64,000 nucleotides of DNA, from positions 89,032,001 to 89,096,000 of the forward strand of contig OZ231126.1 in the NCBI GenBank assembly GCA_965153355.1, written 5' to 3'. The notes under the pieces were generated by a model. The model searched no databases. It saw only the letters and a program-made list of their open reading frames with translations, and was not told the origin of the DNA. The stretch's first letter is position 1; each line of letters starts with the position of its first letter. The DNA comes from Flaccisagitta enflata (lineage: Eukaryota; Chaetognatha; Sagittoidea; Aphragmophora). Below are positions 57,846-64,000 of the stretch, in pieces. A program made the translations under genes and the position numbers.

Positions 57846-60128
57846 GTGGCGGAACGCAAAGAATTGGGGAGTTGATTTTTGATGACATTCCTCCGACTGA
57901 GCGTATGTTTCTGGCAGAAAACTTCAACTTCACTGCCACTTCGGCTGAAGAGTCCATAAAACTGTATGAAGATATTCTCAAGCGCTGCAAGACCCACAAT
58001 CTATTGCTGCAGCCTCAGGATATCACAGTGGGGCGATCCATCGAGGATGGAGAGGAATTTACCATCTTGGGCTATTCCTTTCGAGACGGCAAGGTGTTTC
58101 CACCGGCAAGAAAATTAACGGAATATAAAAATCTCCCCTTGCCCAGGACCTACAGGAAAATGAAAGGAATCATCTGCTCTCTCTCCTTCTACAGGTGCAT
58201 GTCTCCCACCTTCTCACATTATCATTACCAGCTGGCAGAGGAGGTGGCAAGGCAGAAAGAAGCAAGCCCCAGGCTCTCACTCACCCCAGAAATGATCAAG
58301 AATCTCAGACTCCTGCTCCACATAGTAGTTCATGCAAATGGGCTGTCACTGCTCAAGGATCTGGACATAAAGGAAAATTGCTTCATCATTTTTTCCGATT
58401 CATCGCAGAACAGCTACGGCGGGGTGCTAACGGTATTGCGGGGAAGGAAGCTAGTGGCAATCTATGCAGTGTCCAGATGCCTGCCACAGTCCCAACGGGG
58501 GTTCACGAGCAACAGAAAGGAACTCATAGGTGCGCATCACATTTTGATGCAGCTAGGAGTCTTCATTAAATTCAAAAAGTTTTTTCTGGTGACTGACTCA
58601 TCCTATGTCTATAACTCCCTTCGCTCACCCATAAAGACGGCACCTTCCACCGTTCGCTCCTACCTAGCCAGCATGAGAGAGGAGTTTACATTCAGGACAA
58701 TCCTCTGCAAGTCATCGGAGAATCTTAGTGACGTGTACACGCGGTACACGGTGGCGGAGGAGCCATTTGAGACAAGTGGGGAACTGGACTGCCATCTTTA
58801 CATTGGCCCCAAAAAGATGGAGCATATGGCTGACCAAGAGTTGGAGGAGGACACAGCCCACGAGCTCAACACACTGAATGACAACTTTGCATCAGGAAGG
58901 CACATGGACATTGAGGATGAAATTACAACATCAGTCACAAATGAAACAACTCGATGCTATGGGGCAATGGAGAGTGTTGAGGAGAATGAGGAGGAGGTGT
59001 TGGACGGCCCAGCAGTCCATCAGTGGGAGGAGGCAGCGTCGGGATACAGCAGCCCCAATGAGGAGGCCATATGTGCAGTGACCACACGCACAGTAGCGAA
59101 AGAGAAAGGAGACCCGCTAAAGCAATTGGAGAGTGGCAGAGTGCGCAAGGCGAAGCGGAGTGCTCCTGGGAATGCTGAAAAACAGGCCGAGACAGTGGTA
59201 AAGATAGTACATGGAACACTACCTCAGCATTCAGCTGAGTCACAAATGACTGAGGCAGCGGCAGAGAGGGATGGGTCCTTGCCTGTGTCTCCACCTGAGG
59301 GGTCCAACATCCAAAGGGAAGCTGAGGAATCCACAATGCAGGATGAGGAGAGGTTAAGCAGTCAACAGCAGCCAGGCCAACAAGTGGCACCGGGGTTCAA
59401 ATCCATCCCTGTGACAATCGCTAAAGAACATCACATAGCCTTGAAAATCCCACCTAACGCGGATTCTTTCCTCATCACGCCGGTGCAGATTGCTGAAGAC
59501 ATTGCAAAAGAGCATAACTTGGCTGAAGCAGAGACACAGACAACTTGTCCGGAGACAGACCAGGTGGAGCAATGGCAGGAGACAAAAGAGGAACCTGACG
59601 AAACAGATGGCCACTACATCACACCCATCAACAGACATTATGACAGTGAAGGTTCCTTAGGGGTAAATGCACTTTTGCCGATTGACGATGATGTATGTGA
59701 AATTTTGAGAGATTTTTCACAAGGGAATCCAGACCAGCTTAACCATGTCATAGCAGATGCGGAAAAAGCGATGGGCAGTCGGCCTCAATCTTTGGACAGG
59801 CTGGAGGATGAGCCCCCACCAAGATTCACAACAAAAATTGATTTAGTGAGGGGACAGGCCCTTGATGATGACATTGTGGCCATAATTGACTTGCTGGGAG
59901 AGGACAAAGAGGCAAAACCGCACCAGGTATATCACAGGTCTGAGTATTTCAACTGGTTGCTGAAAGACAGAAATAACCTCAAAGTGATGAATGGAACCCT
60001 GTACTTTATCCATATGGATTCCACAGGCACAACCTATGAGGCCCTTGTTGTGCCATCTAACATGAGGCAGTCACTCATAGAGGAGGTACACGTGGAACTG
60101 GCCCACATCAACCCACTAAAAATTGAAA
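57842..60128 (+). pseudogene. pol: Element B back half: RT end, RNase H, integrase start
   Basis: About 760 codons in one frame. It opens with the RT catalytic motif as IFDD rather than the usual Y-x-D-D, then the RT thumb region. RNase H shows Asp (FSDSS), Glu (KELIGAHH) and Asp (VTDSS) in order. A linker of about 400 residues, acidic and Gln/Glu-rich, leads to the pre-integrase region and the first His residues of the zinc domain (HVELAHINP). Homology ends at about 60,128, where unrelated sequence follows; the frame then runs on to a stop at 60,307. The catalytic integrase core is missing. With the front half split off by element A, this B copy is dead. Confidence 0.85.
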
Positions 60129-61254
60129 ATGCGCGGTGGACGGGGGGGAGGGGCGAGGGCTGTGTCTATGTAATTTTTTTTAAGGAAGGTAGTATCGGTT
60201 TTTTAGTAGGGTTTCCCCGACTGGAAACTAGATGTCGGATTTTTGAAATTCGTGAAATTCCAAAAATGGGGCAGAATGTTAGAAATGTATGTCCGTCCGT
60301 CTATTAAGTATGAGTGCATTTGTTTCTTTTGCGTGCTTTTGATTTTTCTTCTTTTCCTGTTATTCAATGCCGGCGTCTTTTGTTTCTCGCCATTTTTTAT
60401 ATTGGACGCTAGATGGGTAACCATATGGTTGCGCCTTGTATTTTGTGCCATTTGTTTTTATTACGTAGGCAAACATACGTAACTCGTCTTTCGTATCATC
60501 CAATTTTGGATTGATTGATTTTATTTATTTACGGCATTGCTTCTTAAAGTGATTGATTGATTTTTCGTGATCGATTGAATGCGCCCTTGGAATTCACTAA
60601 TTTCAATAATCTCTCATCTTTTTATTGCAGATAAACTTATGAACGGACAATTAACGTTAGTTTGACATTGACAGACTGTGGGTTGAAACCAACGAAAGTG
60701 GGCCTAAAAGTAAGTTTTATAGACGCGTCTTTGCTTTTATTAACGTTGTTTTTATCTTGTCTTCCGGTCTGTTATTTTTGTCTTTTGCCCTTTTGCATTT
60801 TTATCGCCGGATTTTAGTATGGTTTTTATCGCTTGCCCGATCAGCTTGCTATAGGGATGATATGGATGAATTTAATGGGATGGGCCGGGGCAGGGGCAGG
60901 TATTATCAGGTGGCATGGGCTCTGAAGAAGATGAACATGTTGTCATGTGCTGTTTCTGTCCTTTATTGTGTCCTATCTCGATTTCATGTTATCTTTTGCG
61001 TTTGCTGATCACCATTAACGCCCACTTTCCCTTTCATTTTTCCCCCTCTCTTCAGTTGTTGAAATTTTTTATGGAATAAACGAGACGATCGCCTTCCTAT
61101 TTTCCAATCGGCCAACTTTCTTTCACCACAAGTCGTCAGTCAGATAGACGCTCATAGACAGTACCAGTTGAAACTCGTGGGCGTAATTTATATTTCAACA
61201 ATTTAAAAACGACTCGACTCTTTACATCTTGACCTCCGAAAACGAAATTGGACA
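60129..61254. other. Junction and probable spliced 5' leader of the next gene
   Basis: No credible ORF. Begins TGCGCGG at the point where B is cut. Later it has an acceptor TTTTTATTGCAG (to 60,630), a donor AAAA|GTAAGT (60,710) and a second pyrimidine-rich acceptor CCCTCTCTTCAG (to 61,055), which would define a leader exon 60,631-60,709 and the start of the coding exon. It may be promoter plus 5' UTR of the downstream gene, or the LTR and leader of a third retroelement. Confidence 0.45.
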
Positions 61255-64000
61255 ATGGCGGCCGCGCGTAACGACGACACCGTCTCGACTGCTTCAACGT
61301 CATCTCGTGTATCTCACTTCGGTTTGAATCAGTGTCCGAGGTCGGATCGTTTGCGCGCGATGAGAAACGACATCACGGCGGAGATGGAAGGATGCCGGCG
61401 CCTTTTCGACGCCGTTGCCGCTTACGCCGAAGGATCGAATGATTTTGACGACGCCGCATGTGAATCAGATGGCGCTCGACATGGCCTTCGGGATATGGTC
61501 TACGACTTTATATCATACGCAAGGCAAATGGCGCTCGACTCGATGCCCGGCGACCCTCTTCGATTCGCGGCGTCCACTCTGCGTCGAATCCGGCGCGAAT
61601 GGAACTCCATGCGTTTCTTCGATTGTGAAAACTATCCAGAGGGTTTTCCTTCCAACGCCGACATCGTTAACGCAATGCACAATGACATTGGGAATCGTAA
61701 AAGACCCGTCAATGAATTCTCATGGAACAGTCTCCCAACTGACACTCATGCCGCCCGTGACAACGTGACTGGCGCTCCAACACCAAGGATGCGAACGTCT
61801 TCGCCAAACCCCGACGGATCCGAGTATCTACCACTTCCGGCCCCGCGACATGGTGCGCAATCTCCAATTGGCGGCCAATTTTTAAATCTGCCGCCGATCC
61901 AAAGAGGAGATGCCGTCAATCAGTGGGTCTCGGATTTGGTCTCGGAAATTGAACCTGCGCGTGCGTCTCCGATGGAGCAAGCTGACGACATGCTTGCGGA
62001 TCTCGACGACGCCGATGCTCTTGCAAGAGGTCGTGGGATTATCAACGGACTGACGCCGCAGGAGAGGGCGAGGCGACGCTTCGTCAACAGGAGTGCGGAG
62101 AGAGACAGATGGGGTAGGCAGCTGGAGGAGGAAATGCGACAAGGTCGGCGGCTGATAGATGATTTGCAGCAGCAACAACGGGAGGAGGAGCAGCGACAGC
62201 AACAGGAGCAACAGCAGCAGCATCAATTGCAGATGCAGCAGCAGCAACTCCAACAGCAACGTCAACTCCACCGACCACAGGAGCAGCAGCAAACGACAGC
62301 TCAACGGCAGCAGCAAGAGCTGTTGCAGCAGCAGCAGTTGCAGCAACTTCAACAATTTCGTCAACAAGACCAACAACAACAGCCGGCGCCACAACATGTG
62401 GTTCAACAACAGCAACAACACGAGCAGCAGCAGCAGCAACAACAGCAACAACAACAAAGGCTGCAACAACATCAACCGGTTATGCAGCCGCATGAACAAC
62501 AACAACAGCGGCAAAATAATGAAGATGAACGTATGCAACAGCAACTGCAGCAGCAACAGCAACCTTCCGCCGCGATCCCAGCGGTGGTAGTGGATCCTCC
62601 AGCGTCAAATAACCATCCTGTCGAAAGCACGAGCGTCAGTGAAGAAACAGAAGAAGAGAGACAGCGACGCCTTGCAGAACAACGTCTGCGCATGATGGCT
62701 GAAGGTGAAGGTGGTGGTGCAGCAACAGCTCCAAAGGCGCCGATCGCGGTGCCATTGGGATTCCAACAGCGAAGCTCATCACAAGAAGACAAAGAATTGT
62801 ACGACAGAATGTGTAACTTTCGCCAGCAGCAGCAACGAGATGAAGATAGAAGAGCAGGAGTATTCAATAATGCGGCAGAAATGCAACGGAAGCACTGGAA
62901 TAGCCTGAACGACGGCGGCATTGGTGGAGCTTTAGAGCAGCGGGATGTGAAGCTTAGACAACTGTCTGAGCTGGACAAGCAGCAGCCGCAGCATCCGCCA
63001 AAAGACCGTCGATCTATCTTCAGAAATTTCAATCCGGGATTGTTCAATTCGAACTTACAGCAACGTCATGTGCAGTCAGTGGAAACGTCCGTCAAGCAGC
63101 CGATGCAGCAGCAGCAACAGTTGGAGCAGCAGCAGCAGCAAGGACAGCGTCAGCGTCAACTGCAGCAGCAGAATGAACAGCAACAGCATCCTGACCAGCA
63201 ACAGCAGCTTCAACATCAACAGTGGCAGCAGCAACGGCTTCAACAACTGCAACAGCATCAGGATCAGCATCACCAAACCCCAGCAGCAACGATTCTCCCT
63301 ACCGCACCGGAAGTGATCTTCGAGAAGCAGATTGGTTCTGCTAGAAGGGAGACTGAACTTCCCCGTCAAGAGGAAAAGGTCTTCAACACAGCCGGAAGCG
63401 GAGGTGATGCAACGGAGGCGATGCGCAGGAGGCAGAAGCAGGAGGCCGCTGACGCGAAGTTGGCACAGCAGCTGCAAGATAAGGAGAGAAGAAAAGTCGC
63501 TCCCAAGAAGGCAATGAGTGGATTGCAGCCGAAGGCGCCAAAAGTAGCGCAAGCGCCTCTAGCAACGCCTCAAGCGGAAGTCATCCAGCAGAATCAACGT
63601 TTGCAGCAGGAAGTGGATAGTTTGAAGATGCAGATTCAGCAGAGAGACTTTGACCTTGCCGCAGCGAGAGAAGAAGAGAAACAACGTAAAGAAGAACAAC
63701 AACAGCGACAGTACGTCCGCCAAGATTTTGATGCTCCCCGATTCCATCAAGATGATTGTCAACAACAAATGAATCAGCAGGAAGAAGTTGGGTGGAGTGT
63801 GAAAACTACCAAAAAGAGATCTCCGGTCAAGGTCGGGGGTCAATACGCGTTCACCCAACAGGCCCCAGCGTATCATCAGGTGGAGCTTCATCAAGTAGCT
63901 CGTCAACCGGAAGTTCATGTACAGATGCCCAACAATCCGGCTCTGGACATGTTCTTGGAGAGGGCGGCGTACAATGATTATATGCGAGCAAGGGAGGTCG
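61255..64000 (+). CDS. Glutamine-rich protein, partial (runs off the window)
   Basis: Open from the ATG at 61,255 to the last base, at least 915 codons. The first 290 residues are of mixed composition and largely helical. They are followed by polyglutamine-rich blocks (about 300-450 and 615-680) separated by charged segments, including an Arg/Glu-rich helix (about 460-480), and a helical Gln/Glu stretch near 770-820 that could be coiled coil. Many stretches read as near-uninterrupted CAG/CAA. A long Gln-rich ORF directly after a truncated retroelement could be the Gag of another element or a host regulatory protein; no diagnostic motif is visible. A plus-strand 5' leader with good splice sites precedes it. 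Confidence 0.65.
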   Translation, partial: MAAARNDDTVSTASTSSRVSHFGLNQCPRSDRLRAMRNDITAEMEGCRRLFDAVAAYAEGSNDFDDAACESDGARHGLRDMVYDFISYARQMALDSMPGDPLRFAASTLRRIRREWNSMRFFDCENYPEGFPSNADIVNAMHNDIGNRKRPVNEFSWNSLPTDTHAARDNVTGAPTPRMRTSSPNPDGSEYLPLPAPRHGAQSPIGGQFLNLPPIQRGDAVNQWVSDLVSEIEPARASPMEQADDMLADLDDADALARGRGIINGLTPQERARRRFVNRSAERDRWGRQLEEEMRQGRRLIDDLQQQQREEEQRQQQEQQQQHQLQMQQQQLQQQRQLHRPQEQQQTTAQRQQQELLQQQQLQQLQQFRQQDQQQQPAPQHVVQQQQQHEQQQQQQQQQQQRLQQHQPVMQPHEQQQQRQNNEDERMQQQLQQQQQPSAAIPAVVVDPPASNNHPVESTSVSEETEEERQRRLAEQRLRMMAEGEGGGAATAPKAPIAVPLGFQQRSSSQEDKELYDRMCNFRQQQQRDEDRRAGVFNNAAEMQRKHWNSLNDGGIGGALEQRDVKLRQLSELDKQQPQHPPKDRRSIFRNFNPGLFNSNLQQRHVQSVETSVKQPMQQQQQLEQQQQQGQRQRQLQQQNEQQQHPDQQQQLQHQQWQQQRLQQLQQHQDQHHQTPAATILPTAPEVIFEKQIGSARRETELPRQEEKVFNTAGSGGDATEAMRRRQKQEAADAKLAQQLQDKERRKVAPKKAMSGLQPKAPKVAQAPLATPQAEVIQQNQRLQQEVDSLKMQIQQRDFDLAAAREEEKQRKEEQQQRQYVRQDFDAPRFHQDDCQQQMNQQEEVGWSVKTTKKRSPVKVGGQYAFTQQAPAYHQVELHQVARQPEVHVQMPNNPALDMFLERAAYNDYMRAREV

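Noticed and set aside
61882-63552. Minus-strand Leu-rich and Ala-rich ORFs
   Set aside because: They are shadows of the CAG/CAA-rich plus-strand frame (CTG and TTG read as Leu).
1-64000. tRNA or rRNA genes
   Set aside because: No cloverleaf-like or conserved rRNA segment was recognised by eye; a covariance-model scan was not possible here.

Overview
This is metazoan-type nuclear DNA dominated by retroelements. It has spliceosomal GT-AG introns, class I fusion-type envelope genes, Ty3/Gypsy-like gag and pol genes, and microsatellites. The species cannot be named from sequence alone. No rRNA, tRNA, CRISPR or prokaryotic signal was seen.

The centrepiece, called element A here, is a complete LTR retroelement of 22.4 kb at 35,425-57,841, read on the minus strand. 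Its 564-bp LTRs begin TG and end CA, differ at two positions, and are flanked by the 4-bp target duplication AGTG. Downstream of the 5' LTR come a candidate primer-binding site, a 1.15-kb leader, gag (1,380 codons), pol (2,460 codons, joined to gag by an ATGA overlap), a cargo region, env (773 codons from its likely spliced start), a purine tract and the 3' LTR. The cargo region carries two genes on the strand opposite to gag-pol-env, and both are cut by introns: gene X (5 exons, 394 aa) and gene Y (6 exons, 210 aa). A third small gene, Z, lies on the gag-pol strand inside the first intron of X. Reverse-strand introns are invisible to the splicing of the retroelement's own genomic RNA, which explains how they could survive retrotransposition. 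This antisense, intron-retaining cargo is the most unusual feature of the window. X, Y and Z match no family I recognise.

Element A is inserted inside the reverse transcriptase gene of a second retroelement, B. The front half of B is at 30,853-35,424: a coiled-coil ORF, a capsid/zinc-knuckle ORF, then protease-RT in the same frame as the capsid ORF after one TGA. The back half is at 57,842-60,128: RT end, RNase H and the start of integrase, where B is cut off.

The nested B+A block is present twice as a large inverted repeat. The left arm is 2,928-21,808 and the right arm 30,543-49,346, around an 8.7-kb spacer. The left copy is decayed in pol by a set of short tandem duplications, but its env, X and Y remain open; Z' has an early stop. 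Left of 2,921 a third partial pol copy lies in the opposite orientation, so two pol fragments meet head to head near 2,925.

The spacer (21,809-30,542) holds one long minus-strand ORF (1,291 aa) made of a duplicated N-terminal domain and three repeat arrays. It also holds a 0.9-kb degenerate minisatellite, a (GA)n tract and a small hAT-like MITE candidate. At the right edge, 61,255-64,000 is an open glutamine-rich coding region of at least 915 codons that runs off the window and appears to have a spliced 5' leader.
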